Positions 1-8,992 are shown, counted from the stretch's first letter. The stretch: 64,000 nucleotides of DNA from an uncultured Cohaesibacter sp. (GCF_963667045.1 NZ_OY762934.1:372001-436000), one strand, 5' to 3'. The notes: generated from the sequence alone by a model not told the origin. Program-made: numbers and translations.

Positions 1-397
1 GCAACTGGAAAAGAGCTGCCTTGGCGGAAAGGGTCAGTCGGCTCAAGGGCGCGAAGGCCAGACCAAGCACGATGATGCCGGAGGGAACCAGATAGTTCTC
101 CGATTTGCCAAGCCGTGTGATTGCGAGGAAAAGATCAAGGGTTTCTTTCGGCAGTGACGCCTTCCATTGCGCTGCGGCTTCATCGACGAAGAGAAAGCCA
201 AGCGCCATCAGGCTTCCGGCCACAACGACGATCAGCAGCCAATCCGGACCGGCTGCTTGCGGCACCGCCTTGTAGGACCGGTATTGAAAAGCCCGTTGTG
301 CACGCAGGCTCCTGAATGCGGCATAGTGTTCCCCTGCTCTACGGCATACCGTCTTGATCTGATCCAGCAGTGTTCTGTCTCCTTGCCCGCTTATCAC
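1..397 (-). CDS. PAP2-family phosphatase, N-terminal part
   Basis: Reading the minus strand from about 397 to the window edge gives an open frame of some 130 codons with a basic N-terminus, a hydrophobic segment, and the stretch WKASLPKETLDLF...ITRLGKSENYLVP, which resembles the first part of PAP2-superfamily (type 2 phosphatidic acid phosphatase) membrane enzymes. The catalytic motifs would lie beyond the window, so activity cannot be judged. It sits directly downstream of an ArnT-like glycosyltransferase, a common pairing in envelope lipid metabolism. The start is unclear: a GTG at 395-397 follows the upstream stop but has no ribosome site, while an AAGGAG lies 8 nt before a CTG at 368-370. 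Family call fair; exact role unknown. Confidence 0.6.
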   Translation of the reverse strand, partial: MISGQGDRTLLDQIKTVCRRAGEHYAAFRSLRAQRAFQYRSYKAVPQAAGPDWLLIVVVAGSLMALGFLFVDEAAAQWKASLPKETLDLFLAITRLGKSENYLVPSGIIVLGLAFAPLSRLTLSAKAALFQL

Positions 398-403
398 CGA
401 ATG

Positions 404-2155
404 CTACATCTTGTAGCGATAAAGCCCGAAGGTCTGCCATTTGCCACCGTTGAGCTTGTAGCCTTCGACGGTAATGGCCTCTTCAATTTTCTCACGGCTG
501 TCGCCGAGTGCATCAAGGAATGCCTGTTGCTGTCGCTTTTCGACAATGGCGAGGCGGCACCCTGCTTCGAGCAGGAAACTTGCGGCCCCCTTGCCGTCTG
601 TGAGGACGGTGTCCGTTCCAGTCAGAAACACAAGGCTCGGTTCGCTGTATCCGGCACTGGCAATCTCAACGCTCTCACAGGGTTTTACCTTCTGGGCTGC
701 TTCCTGCAACTGGTTTGATATCCAGACAGAACGCAGTTCCGGGAAAATGGTTCCATGCAGGGAGAGATAGAGGATCGGCGCAACGAAACAGGCGAGGATG
801 AACGCCGCCATGACGCGACCGCGGGTCAATACCGCGTAACTGAGCAGCCCGAGGCCCGAGGCGACAAGACCAAGCCCAAAGGCGGCAGGATTGATGGTGC
901 CCTCAAGGAAGATCAGACCGATGGGGGCACCAAGGCCCATGACCACGGCGACAACCGGGATCAGCAGCGCTACGATCTTGCCCCAGATGCTTGCCCAACT
1001 CGTGGCTCTGGCTTCGAGTGCTTCGGCCATGAGGAGTGCCAGCGCGGGCATGGCGGGAAGGACATAATGGGGCAGTTTGGTTGGCACGATTTCGAAAATG
1101 ATCCAGCTCGGGATGATCCACGCCAGAGCGAAAAACACCGCCCGCTGCTTGCGCTGCTTCCAGATCCAGACCACCGAAAGAATGAAGAAGACGGAGATCG
1201 GCCAGAAGGTGCCGATGCTGGCAGCCAGATAGGTGCCGGGAGGGGCTCCGTGAGATTCCTTGCCCGTGGCGACCTTGGCCATCATGTCTTTGCCGACGGA
1301 ATCAAAGAAGAAGGCCCAGTCGGTCTTGATGCCAATGGCGATGAACCATGGCACGGTAATGAGGATAAACAGCGGAACGCCATATTTCCAGCCGTTGCCT
1401 TTGAGCCAGCCGATGGAGCGCTCGCGAATGGACAGAACGATCAGCGTCAGGCTGCTGACCATGAGAATGATGGGCCCCTTGATGAGTACGCCGACGCCGA
1501 GTGCAGCCCACAACAGGGCGCCCTTGGGTTTGCTGAGGCCGCTGCGCAAGTCGTAAAGCTCCCAGATGAGCCACTGCACGGCCAATATGGTGGCCAGAAG
1601 CATGGCGTCTGTCTTGGCGAGCCGGGCCTCGACCCCAAGCAGGATAGCGGCTGCCATGCCCAGCCCCGCCAGCATACCGCTACGGACGGAGCCCATGCGC
1701 ATGCCGATAAGGAAGGTCAACCCGACGCTCAGAAGCGCGCCTGCGAGAGAAGGAATGCGGTAGGCCCAGATCGGAGCATCAACGCCCTTCCCTGTCAAAT
1801 CGGCGCTTGCTACCTGCAGCCAATAGATGCCGACCGGTTTCTTGTAGCGGGTTCCCTCCTGAAAACGGATGTCGACATAGTCGCCCGATTCCATCATCTG
1901 CTTGGACGCCTGAGCGAAGCGCGCTTCGTCCCTGTCGACAGGTGGAATGGAGTTGAAGCCCGGCAGGAAGCAGACGAGCGCAAAGAGCATGAGCGCGATG
2001 AATGATTTCGTCCGTGACGAGCAAAGCTTGCTGAGGCTTGCCTCGATGGAATCGCTGAGCGATGTGATCCAGTCGGCTTCGGGTGGCGTTGCATTCTGGC
2101 GCGGGTAGCCGGGAGGACTCTGGGGATCCAAAGGAAATGGGCCAAGATCTGACAT
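404..2155 (-). CDS. ArnT-like membrane glycosyltransferase (GT39/GT83 type)
   Basis: A 583-residue polytopic membrane protein. After a cytosolic N-terminus of about 60 residues comes the first membrane helix and then PPVDRDEARFAQ, the acidic first-loop motif of polyprenyl-phosphate-dependent glycosyltransferases such as ArnT, followed by about a dozen hydrophobic segments and a small soluble C-terminal domain. The family moves a sugar from a lipid carrier onto lipid A or another envelope acceptor at the periplasmic face. I chose ATG at 2155 because GGAGAG lies 6 nt upstream; the frame stays open to 2305 but the added residues look non-homologous. It stands just before the PAP2 gene, so both may work on lipid-linked sugars. 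The acceptor is unknown. Confidence 0.8.
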   Translation of the reverse strand: MSDLGPFPLDPQSPPGYPRQNATPPEADWITSLSDSIEASLSKLCSSRTKSFIALMLFALVCFLPGFNSIPPVDRDEARFAQASKQMMESGDYVDIRFQEGTRYKKPVGIYWLQVASADLTGKGVDAPIWAYRIPSLAGALLSVGLTFLIGMRMGSVRSGMLAGLGMAAAILLGVEARLAKTDAMLLATILAVQWLIWELYDLRSGLSKPKGALLWAALGVGVLIKGPIILMVSSLTLIVLSIRERSIGWLKGNGWKYGVPLFILITVPWFIAIGIKTDWAFFFDSVGKDMMAKVATGKESHGAPPGTYLAASIGTFWPISVFFILSVVWIWKQRKQRAVFFALAWIIPSWIIFEIVPTKLPHYVLPAMPALALLMAEALEARATSWASIWGKIVALLIPVVAVVMGLGAPIGLIFLEGTINPAAFGLGLVASGLGLLSYAVLTRGRVMAAFILACFVAPILYLSLHGTIFPELRSVWISNQLQEAAQKVKPCESVEIASAGYSEPSLVFLTGTDTVLTDGKGAASFLLEAGCRLAIVEKRQQQAFLDALGDSREKIEEAITVEGYKLNGGKWQTFGLYRYKM

Positions 2156-2679
2156 CGGTGTCTCTCCATGGACTTGCGCTGTATCTCGATGATACCGCAG
2201 TGTCTGATACGAACCTATTAAAGGATTTGGCCCGCAATGCACAGACATGCTGCGCAAACTGGTGTGTAAAGTTTCCATACCCAGACGGGTGCCTCGGCTT
2301 TTCAATCATCCGTTTCGCCACTTGTTGAGGAAACCCTGAAGGTGTGGCCAAAAGCGGGCGCGGCAATGGGACTTTTCCAACCACAGGAAAGATGCTGGCG
2401 ATACGGAAATAGAGTTTTACCGGTACCGCCTCATATTTGAAGATAAGCGGGTAAACCAACCTTTGTATTGCTAATACAATAACTTATGGGACATCCCGTG
2501 CGATGGTGTGGTCGCGAACCTTGCGCGAGGCTGACGGTGCTGTCGACTTTTGTATAATATGAAACAGAATTGATCATCAAATAGTAATTTTTGTTTTCTA
2601 TCACCTTATGTGTCATCGAGACGCTGAAATTCGAGTAAATACTTAGATAGACCCGCCCTATAGTTGCAGAGCATCCGAC
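2156..2679. other. Divergent intergenic region, 524 nt
   Basis: I see no gene here. It separates the leftward glycosyltransferase from the rightward response regulator. It contains a perfect 7-bp inverted repeat (2463-2479) and a candidate sigma-70-type promoter for the response regulator: CTGACG at 2531-2536, 16 nt, then TATAAT at 2553-2558. The section around 2560-2650 is AT-rich. Confidence 0.6.
2463..2479. promoter_or_regulatory. Perfect inverted repeat, candidate operator
   Basis: TTGTATT, a 3-nt centre GCT, then AATACAA: both 7-nt arms match exactly. It lies about 50 nt upstream of the candidate -35 box of the response-regulator gene. The size and symmetry fit a dimeric repressor or activator site, but the protein is unknown. 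Confidence 0.4.
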
Positions 2680-3546
2680 ATGATCGCCAATCGAAAATCA
2701 TCCGAACAAACCGTTGTTCATAAAATACTGCGAGTGCTCGTGGCTGATGACAGCTCGGTAACGCGAGATGTGATCCGGCGAGGCATTCAGGTCTATAAGG
2801 ACCATCGCTATCTTGATGTGACCTATGTGGCGGACGGGGCGGCGGCGCTCAGAGTCTTCAAGAAGCAGAAGATCGATGTGGCTTTCATTGATATCAACAT
2901 GCCGGGCCTGACGGGACCGCAGTTGGTGTCCGAGTTGCCGAACACCATTTCAAAGGACTGTCTGACGATTGCCGTTTCAGGGCAGATGGACCAGCAGGCG
3001 GAAGCTGTGCTCAAGGAGTATGGGGCCTATCATTTCATGAAGAAGCCGTTCAGGGCTCAGGACGCGGCTGATGTCTTCATGACCTGTATTGTGATGACCG
3101 AGAACTACCGCATCCTGGTCGTTGATGACTCCGAGACCATGCGCAAGCTGACCTGCAAGATCCTCGGCAAGAGCCGTTTTTCCTTTGAAATCTGTGAAGC
3201 GGACAGTGCCAAAGCGGCGCTCAAGGCGATTATCGCCAAACGTCCAAACATTGTTCTGACAGACTTCCATATGCCTGGCGTCGATGGCATCGAGTTGGCT
3301 GGAGTGATCCGTAGTGTTTCCGATCGCATCGGAATCTACATGATGTCGACCAGCGACACCGACCATCTCGAGCGCTCTGCGGCCTTTGTCGGCATCACCG
3401 GATTTCTCAAGAAGCCGTTCGATGCCGCTGACATCGACAGCATCATGCACAAGCGTCTCGGGCTTGATACGCCGAAATTCGGCAAGACCCGCCCGATGTT
3501 CGGCTTTATGGATCGCGATGTCGAAAGCAATCAGATGATGATCTGA
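2680..3546 (+). CDS. Two-receiver response regulator (REC-REC)
   Basis: 288 residues made of two CheY-like receiver domains in tandem and nothing else. Domain 1 (about 16-140) shows the acidic pair in VADDSSVTRD, the phospho-acceptor region DVAFIDINMPG and the lysine in MKKPF. Domain 2 (about 145-270) repeats these as VVDDSETMRK, VLTDFHMPG and LKKPF. All catalytic positions are kept in both, so both could be phosphorylated. There is no DNA-binding, GGDEF or other output domain and no histidine kinase beside it, so it may act as a phosphate sink or as a protein-interaction switch. It converges with ktrB. The partner kinase cannot be inferred. Confidence 0.85.
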   Translation: MIANRKSSEQTVVHKILRVLVADDSSVTRDVIRRGIQVYKDHRYLDVTYVADGAAALRVFKKQKIDVAFIDINMPGLTGPQLVSELPNTISKDCLTIAVSGQMDQQAEAVLKEYGAYHFMKKPFRAQDAADVFMTCIVMTENYRILVVDDSETMRKLTCKILGKSRFSFEICEADSAKAALKAIIAKRPNIVLTDFHMPGVDGIELAGVIRSVSDRIGIYMMSTSDTDHLERSAAFVGITGFLKKPFDAADIDSIMHKRLGLDTPKFGKTRPMFGFMDRDVESNQMMI

Positions 3547-3595
3547 CGCATCATGTGCGTTGAAGTCCTCTGACCTTCCTCCCCCGGTCTCATTC

Positions 3596-4930
3596 CTATC
3601 CCAGATAGATCCTGCCCGCAGGGTAGGAAATCCGTTTCGGTCTCTGTGTGGCGAGAAGGAAGCCGATCGTCAAGGGACCGACGCGCCCGATGAACATGAT
3701 GACCATGATGATGAGACGTCCTAGGTTATCTAAATCGGCGGTGATGCCTCGCGAAAGACCGACCGTGCCGAAAGCTGACAGGGTTTCGAACGTCACGTCG
3801 AGGAATCGACCCTCGTGAAAGATCAGCATGGTGAACAGTCCCGTGAGGATGATCGACAGGGAGACCATGACCAGGGCGAGGACCTTGACGATCTGCTCTG
3901 GCCCGATCCTGCGGCCGAAGACGTCAATCGTGGTCTGACGCTTGAAAAAGGCAAGGGTCGCAAGAAAGAGAACGATGAAGGTGGTGACCTTGATTCCGCC
4001 GCCCGTTGAGGTGCTGCCCGCGCCGATGACCATCAGGATCATGAACATCAGGCTGCTGGCATCGGTCAATCCGGCCATGTCTACGGTGTTGAAGCCGGCT
4101 GTTCGGGTGGTTGCCCCCTGAAACCAGCTTGCCCAGAGTTTGGCTGGCCAGTCGAGGCCGCCGAGGGTTGACGGGTTGTTCCATTCCAGCGCCGCAAAGG
4201 CGGCAAAGGAGAAGATGAGCAGAATGGCAGTGCCGACCAGCATCAGCTTGCTGTGTAGAGAATATTTCTGCCACGACCGAAGGCGCCATATGTCGGCGAT
4301 AACGGTGAAGCCCAGTCCGCCCAGAATGAAAAGGCAAGGCACCGTGATGTTGATCAGCGGGTTGCCGACCCAGCGGCTCAGACTGTCCGGGTAGAGTGAA
4401 AATCCGGCGTTGTTGAAGGCCGACACCGCATGAAAGACGGCACTCCACAGTCCGCGTCGAACTCCGAACTCGGGAACGAAGACCATCGCCAGAATGGCTG
4501 CGCCGATGATCTCACACAGCAGAACGACGCGCAGGATTGTCTTGGTCAAGGCCAGAAGGTCGGTTGCCGAGGTCTGGTTTAGATCCTCACGCAGGTAGAG
4601 ACGATTGGTAAACCCGATGGGGATCCCGAGCATGGAAAGGATCAGGGCGGCGAAGGTCATCAGCCCCAGACCACCAAGCTGGATCAAAAGGCAGATAAGG
4701 GCCTGCCCAAAGAAGGTGAACCCCTGCCCGGTATCGACCACCGCAAGACCCGTTACGGTTACGGCCGATGTGGCGGTAAACATCGCATCAGACCAACTGA
4801 TGGGAGCCGTTGTTGCAATCGGCAGCATCAGGCCAAGAGTGCCCACAAGGATCAGAGAGGCATAGAGCATGACGAGCACCAGAGGTGGCGGATAACCAGC
4901 CACTTTGCGCTTGGGATTCGAAACTGCCAT
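3596..4930 (-). CDS. ktrB: Potassium uptake membrane subunit KtrB/TrkH family
   Basis: 444 residues, typical for KtrB and shorter than TrkH of enteric bacteria. The four pore-loop selectivity segments of the family are all visible: TSAVTVTGLAV, SAFNNAGFSLY, TTRTAGFNT and SAFGTVGLS, each with the filter glycine, between paired hydrophobic helices. The protein forms the K+ (possibly Na+-dependent) translocation channel in the inner membrane. Its gene starts 3 nt after the stop of the KtrA-like gene, so the two are co-transcribed and presumably form one complex. Confidence 0.92.
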   Translation of the reverse strand: MAVSNPKRKVAGYPPPLVLVMLYASLILVGTLGLMLPIATTAPISWSDAMFTATSAVTVTGLAVVDTGQGFTFFGQALICLLIQLGGLGLMTFAALILSMLGIPIGFTNRLYLREDLNQTSATDLLALTKTILRVVLLCEIIGAAILAMVFVPEFGVRRGLWSAVFHAVSAFNNAGFSLYPDSLSRWVGNPLINITVPCLFILGGLGFTVIADIWRLRSWQKYSLHSKLMLVGTAILLIFSFAAFAALEWNNPSTLGGLDWPAKLWASWFQGATTRTAGFNTVDMAGLTDASSLMFMILMVIGAGSTSTGGGIKVTTFIVLFLATLAFFKRQTTIDVFGRRIGPEQIVKVLALVMVSLSIILTGLFTMLIFHEGRFLDVTFETLSAFGTVGLSRGITADLDNLGRLIIMVIMFIGRVGPLTIGFLLATQRPKRISYPAGRIYLG

Positions 4931-4933
4931 CGT

Positions 4934-5602
4934 TCAACTCCGGCCTCTGAGGGCATCTCCGAAGCGGCGCAAGTCCGGGCGCTTGCCCAACAACAGCAGC
5001 TTGTCATCTTCCTTGAGGGGTTCGCTCTGGTTGACGCCGGAAAAATATTGGCTGTCCCGCATGAAACCGAGAACGCGCAGATCATTGACATCGAACCATT
5101 TCGGGTCGGAAACCGAAACGCCGTCGAGCAGCTTGGGCACCTTGAAATCAACGACATGATAGCCGTTGCCGAGGCTGACATAGTCACGCACTTGCGGGTT
5201 GTGAAGCATCTGGGCGATATGCTGGCCAACTTCCTGTTCGGGCAGAATGATACGGTCCGCCCCCAGCCTGGAAAGGATCCGGTGGTGGGTCTTGTTGAGC
5301 GCCTTGACCCAGATGGTCTTAACGCCAAGAAGCTTGGTGTTCATCGTACAGAGAATATTGGCTTCAAGATCTTCGCCTATGGCGATGATGGCGACATCAT
5401 AGTCTCCGAGGCCGGCCTCCTTGAGGGCCACCTCATCACGACCATCTGCGATGATCGCTTCAGACAGAGTGTCGGCCAGCGCGGCGACATTCTGTTCCTT
5501 TGAGTCAATACCAAGAACCGGATTACCGAAATTGGCTAATTCTCTGGCGACAGTGCTGCCGAATGTGCCAAGGCCGATGACGGCAAAGCTGCGGTTATTC
5601 AT
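4934..5602 (-). CDS. ktrA: Potassium uptake regulatory subunit KtrA (RCK domains)
   Basis: 222 residues, the usual KtrA size. An N-terminal Rossmann fold opens with VIGLGTFGSTVARELANFG (GxGxxG) followed by an acidic residue in GIDSKE, the nucleotide-binding signature of RCK_N domains. The C-terminal part (about 135-222) matches the RCK_C ligand-gating domain. The protein forms a cytosolic ring that gates KtrB in response to ATP/ADP or NAD(H). First gene of a two-gene operon with ktrB just downstream. Confidence 0.92.
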   Translation of the reverse strand: MNNRSFAVIGLGTFGSTVARELANFGNPVLGIDSKEQNVAALADTLSEAIIADGRDEVALKEAGLGDYDVAIIAIGEDLEANILCTMNTKLLGVKTIWVKALNKTHHRILSRLGADRIILPEQEVGQHIAQMLHNPQVRDYVSLGNGYHVVDFKVPKLLDGVSVSDPKWFDVNDLRVLGFMRDSQYFSGVNQSEPLKEDDKLLLLGKRPDLRRFGDALRGRS

Positions 5603-5704
5603 GATACGCCCTCAAATCTGTTTCATCCGCCCATCTTAGCGTCACGAAAGGGCAAAAAACAATCGTCGTTGACGCTGTCTCCCAAGGTCCGAATAAGGTA
5701 GCGG

Positions 5705-6742
5705 TCAGACATCGTTTCCAGGGCGGCCGGACAGTAGGCGCAAGGCACTGCGCGTTGATAGCTCGCCAACGGTTTGGCCATTGCGGATCACCCCGAGCGG
5801 GCTGGTCGACTTCACGAGCAGATCGAGGCTGTCTGACAGAAGAATGTCTGCACCGATGGTTGTTTCATACTGTTCGCTTGTTGGGCTGACCATGCCATCG
5901 CAGACGCGCAGAACGCCGAGCGGGTTCATGTTGGCAACAAATTCGGAGACATAGTCATCCGCTGGGTTGGAAAAGATAGTCTGCGGCGTGCCGATCTGCT
6001 TGATGTGGCCGCCTTCCATGATGGCGATGCGGTTGCCCAGCTTGAAGGCTTCATCCAGATCGTGGCTGACAAACAGGATCGTTCGTTTGAGCTTCTTTTG
6101 CAGGTCGAGCAGTTCATCCTGCAGCTTGCAGCGGATAAGCGGATCAAGGGCGGAAAATGGTTCGTCCATCAACAGGATCGGTGCCTTCGTGGCAAAGGCG
6201 CGGGCGAGCCCTACCCGCTGTTGCATGCCGCCGGACAGCTCGCTGACCTGATTGTCGGCCCATCCCTCAAGTCCCACCAGCTCCAGCTGTTCCATGGCCG
6301 CTTCCCGGCGCAGACGCCGCGGCATGCCTGACAGTTCCAGCCCGAGGCCAACATTTTCGGCCACAGTGCGCCACGGCAACAGCGCAAATTGCTGGAAGAC
6401 CATGGCAACCCGGTTGCGCCGGATATTGCGCAGTTTCTGGGCCGAGGCTTTCGTTACATTCAGCAACTTGTCGCCGGTGTTGACATGAACGGCCCCCCGC
6501 ACGACCGGGTTGAGGCCATTGACAGCGCGAAGCAGGGTCGACTTGCCAGAGCCGGACAATCCCATCAGAACGAAGATCTCGCCCTCCTCCACTTCAAAGG
6601 AGCAGTCCTGAACGGCCATGATCTGGTTTGACTTGTCCTGAATCTCGCTACGCGTCAGTCCATGATCCATATAGGGCAAGGCTGCTTCGGGCTTGTCACC
6701 AAAAACGATGGAGACTTTTTCGAGTTTGATGGCGGTCGTCAA
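5705..6742 (-). CDS. choV: Choline ABC transporter ATP-binding protein
   Basis: 345 residues. Walker A is GLSGSGKST, the Q-loop follows in AMVFQQFALLP, the signature is LSGGMQQR and Walker B ILLMDEPFSALD ends in the expected acidic residues, followed by the H-loop in FVSHDLDEA. The N-terminal extension before the Walker A and the C-terminal regulatory stretch resemble the ProV/ChoV/OpuCA branch for quaternary amines. It energises choline import with the permease encoded upstream; the genes overlap by 4 nt (6739-6742). Substrate is assigned from the binding protein of the operon. Confidence 0.9.
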   Translation of the reverse strand: MTTAIKLEKVSIVFGDKPEAALPYMDHGLTRSEIQDKSNQIMAVQDCSFEVEEGEIFVLMGLSGSGKSTLLRAVNGLNPVVRGAVHVNTGDKLLNVTKASAQKLRNIRRNRVAMVFQQFALLPWRTVAENVGLGLELSGMPRRLRREAAMEQLELVGLEGWADNQVSELSGGMQQRVGLARAFATKAPILLMDEPFSALDPLIRCKLQDELLDLQKKLKRTILFVSHDLDEAFKLGNRIAIMEGGHIKQIGTPQTIFSNPADDYVSEFVANMNPLGVLRVCDGMVSPTSEQYETTIGADILLSDSLDLLVKSTSPLGVIRNGQTVGELSTRSALRLLSGRPGNDV

Positions 6743-7575
6743 TGCTCGCGTTTCCTGTTCAAGATTCGGTCAAGGATGATGGCAACCACGACGATGACAA
6801 AGCCGCTTTCAAACCCGAGGCTGGTGTTGACCTGATTGAGCGCCCGCACAACCGGAACGCCAAGGCCATCTGCGCCGACAAGGGCGGCGATCACAACCAT
6901 CGACAGCGCCAGCATGATGGTCTGGTTGAGACCGGCCATGATCTGCGGACGGGCGTGGGGTAGCTCGGCCTTGAAAAGCACATCCCGACGGGTTCCGCCA
7001 AAGGCACGCACGGCTTCGATCAACTTTTCAGGTGTTGAAGAAATGCCCAGTTGCGTGAGGCGGATTGGCGCTGGCAGCACGAAGACAACGGTGGCGATGA
7101 GCCCCGGCACCATGCCAATACCGAAAAAGACGATCGCGGGAATGAGATAGACAAAGGTCGGCAGAGTTTGCATCAGGTCGAGGATCGGCCGCAACACCGC
7201 ATAAAGCTTTGGTCTATGTGCTGCGGCAATGCCGATGGGAACGCCAAGCGCCATGCAGACGGCGCAGGAAGTCAGAACAAGGGTCAGGCTTTCAGTGGTT
7301 TCGCGCCAGTATCCCTGATTGAGGATGAACAGAAAACCGAGTCCGACCAGAACACTGGTCTTCCAGCTTCTCTGAATGAGCCAGGTCAGCGCGACAAACA
7401 CGGCGATGACGATCAGAGGATGCGGTGTGTGCAGGACCCAAAGGATGCCGTTGATGATATGCTCCAGGACCAGGCTCAGACTGTCGAGCGGCCCTCCGAG
7501 ATTCATGCGGATCCATTCAAACAGCGCGCTTGCCCAATCCCCTACGGGAATCTTGTGGGAATAGAGCCATTCCAC
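6739..7575 (-). CDS. choW: Choline ABC transporter permease
   Basis: 278 residues with about six to seven hydrophobic helices and the binding-protein-dependent transport permease region near ESLTLVLTSCAVCMALGVPIG and the EAA-like loop EAVRAFGGTRRDVLFKAELP. Length and sequence fit the ProW/ChoW family of quaternary-amine importers. It forms the inner-membrane channel with the ATPase downstream and receives choline from ChoX. It is separated from choX by 92 nt holding a strong hairpin, a common way of making more binding protein than permease. Confidence 0.9.
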   Translation of the reverse strand: MEWLYSHKIPVGDWASALFEWIRMNLGGPLDSLSLVLEHIINGILWVLHTPHPLIVIAVFVALTWLIQRSWKTSVLVGLGFLFILNQGYWRETTESLTLVLTSCAVCMALGVPIGIAAAHRPKLYAVLRPILDLMQTLPTFVYLIPAIVFFGIGMVPGLIATVVFVLPAPIRLTQLGISSTPEKLIEAVRAFGGTRRDVLFKAELPHARPQIMAGLNQTIMLALSMVVIAALVGADGLGVPVVRALNQVNTSLGFESGFVIVVVAIILDRILNRKREH

Positions 7576-7630
7576 GTTCGGCGTTCCTTTTGTCTCAATC
7601 CACCGACACGCTCAGAACAGGGCGGCAGAA

Positions 7631-7654
7631 ATGGTCCCATCTTGATGGGACCAT
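7631..7654 (-). terminator. Intercistronic hairpin between choX and choW
   Basis: A perfect 11-bp stem, ATGGTCCCATC and its reverse complement, closed by a 2-nt loop. On the transcribed strand it is followed only by a short T-containing stretch, so it more likely acts as an attenuator or as a 3' RNA-stabilising stem that raises choX expression relative to choW and choV than as a full terminator. Confidence 0.6.
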
Positions 7655-7667
7655 GATTTTGGTATGG

Positions 7668-8588
7668 TCAAAGCCCCAAAGCGGACTTTGCTGCTGGCAA
7701 TGCGGGTTTGCCATCGAGTGTTTCTACACCATCGAGCCATTTATCCAAAACGGAAGGATTGGCTTTTAGCCAGATCTTTGCTGCGTCTTCGGCCTTTTTT
7801 CCGTCGTTGAGGATGGAACCCATGATCTCATTTTCCATTTTGAGGGAAAACTCAAGGTTATTTAGCAGTTTGCCAACATTTGGGCACTCTTTGGCATACC
7901 CGGCGCGGGTGTTGGTATAGACCGTTGCGCCGCCATAGTCTGGGCCGAAGAACTCGTCCCCGCCGCTCAGATAGGTCAACTCGAAGCTGGAATTCATCGG
8001 ATGCGGTTCCCAGCCCAGAAAGACGATCGGCTGGTCTCGCTTCGAGAGCCGCTGAACCTGGCTGAGCATACCCTGCTCCGAGCTTTCGCGAATCTTGAAA
8101 TCTTTCAGGTTGAAAGCATTCTTTTCGATCATCGTCATGATCAGCCGATTGCCATCATTGCCCGGCTCGATGCCATAGATGGCGCTTTTTAGCTCATCGG
8201 CATGGTCTGCGATGGAGGCAAAATCGGTGATGCCGAGCTTTGCACCGGCCGCATTGGTGGCAAGGGTGTATTTGGCTCCTGTCAGATTGGCACGGACGGT
8301 GTCGATGGTGCCCTTTTCACGATAGGGCTTGATGTCCGATTCCATGCTGGGCAACCAGGTGCCAAGAAAGACGTCCACCTTGCCCTCTTCGAGCGAGATA
8401 TAGGTGACGGGCAAGGAAAGAATGCGGGTGTCGGTCTTGTAGCCGAGCGCCTGAAGTATGGTGCTCGTTGTGGCTGTCGTTGCCGTTATGTCGGTCCAAC
8501 CCACATCGGAGAAGGTCACCACTGAACAGTCTGCAAAGGCAGCTGAGGTGGACAAGGCAAGTATGGTTACTGCGGTTGCCAGTTTCAT
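7668..8588 (-). CDS. choX: Choline ABC transporter periplasmic binding protein
   Basis: 306 residues with a cleavable signal peptide (about 1-19, ending SAAFA). The aromatic cage described for Sinorhizobium meliloti ChoX (W43, W90, Y119, W205 with D45 and N156) is found here at a constant offset of 12: W31, D33, W78, Y107, N144 and W193. That makes choline, or choline with acetylcholine, the likely ligand rather than glycine betaine or proline. It is the first gene of choXWV. No betaine synthesis genes (betABC) are in the window, so the fate of the choline is not shown. Confidence 0.94.
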   Translation of the reverse strand: MKLATAVTILALSTSAAFADCSVVTFSDVGWTDITATTATTSTILQALGYKTDTRILSLPVTYISLEEGKVDVFLGTWLPSMESDIKPYREKGTIDTVRANLTGAKYTLATNAAGAKLGITDFASIADHADELKSAIYGIEPGNDGNRLIMTMIEKNAFNLKDFKIRESSEQGMLSQVQRLSKRDQPIVFLGWEPHPMNSSFELTYLSGGDEFFGPDYGGATVYTNTRAGYAKECPNVGKLLNNLEFSLKMENEIMGSILNDGKKAEDAAKIWLKANPSVLDKWLDGVETLDGKPALPAAKSALGL

Positions 8589-8705
8589 TTCACGCTCTCC
8601 CGAATGGTTTGACTATCCTGTCGCGATTTGGCGCTATGCTATTGATTGACCGGTGTCGAGGCAAGATGGGGGAATGAATTTTCATGCTATGTCTGGTGTT
8701 TCCAA

Positions 8706-8747
8706 ACGCATTTAATTGCGTATTTTCACCGACACGCAGCATTGCGT
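8706..8747. promoter_or_regulatory. Two tandem ACGCA/TGCGT inverted repeats upstream of choX
   Basis: ACGCA, 6 nt, TGCGT at 8706-8721 and ACGCA, 4 nt, TGCGT at 8734-8747, about 120-160 nt upstream of the choX start. The same arms occurring twice in a row suggest a regulator site. The rest of the 8589-8915 gap shows no gene. Confidence 0.4.
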
Positions 8748-8915
8748 TTATGCATCGCGAACATGAGATTGGAAAATATGTGGGTGACCACATGTTTGAT
8801 GATGGGTTAGCCGCGGCATCATTGCCTTTTTGCAGCCCCTCCCTGTGAGATAATCAGCCTCCATACCAAGCGCATTGCTTAGCGGGAAAGATATTTGCCA
8901 GCTCAAGGAAGAAAG

Positions 8916-8992
8916 TGGTGACCCCTGCAGGATTCGAACCTGCGACCTGCTGATTAGAAGTCAGCTGCTCTATCCAACTGAGCTAAGGGGCC
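8916..8992 (-). tRNA. tRNA-Arg (anticodon TCT)
   Basis: 77 nt including an encoded CCA. The acceptor stem GGCCCCT pairs with AGGGGTC, the D-arm TAGCTCAGTTGGATAGAG and the T-arm with GGTTCGAATCC are present, and the anticodon loop reads CTTCTAA, giving TCT for arginine (AGA codons). Confidence 0.96.

Noticed and set aside
755-2005. Long plus-strand open frame (416 codons) opposite the glycosyltransferase
   Set aside because: Its product is low-complexity and hydrophilic (Asp, Gly, Gln rich) with no family resemblance, and it is the exact antisense of a clear membrane protein gene.
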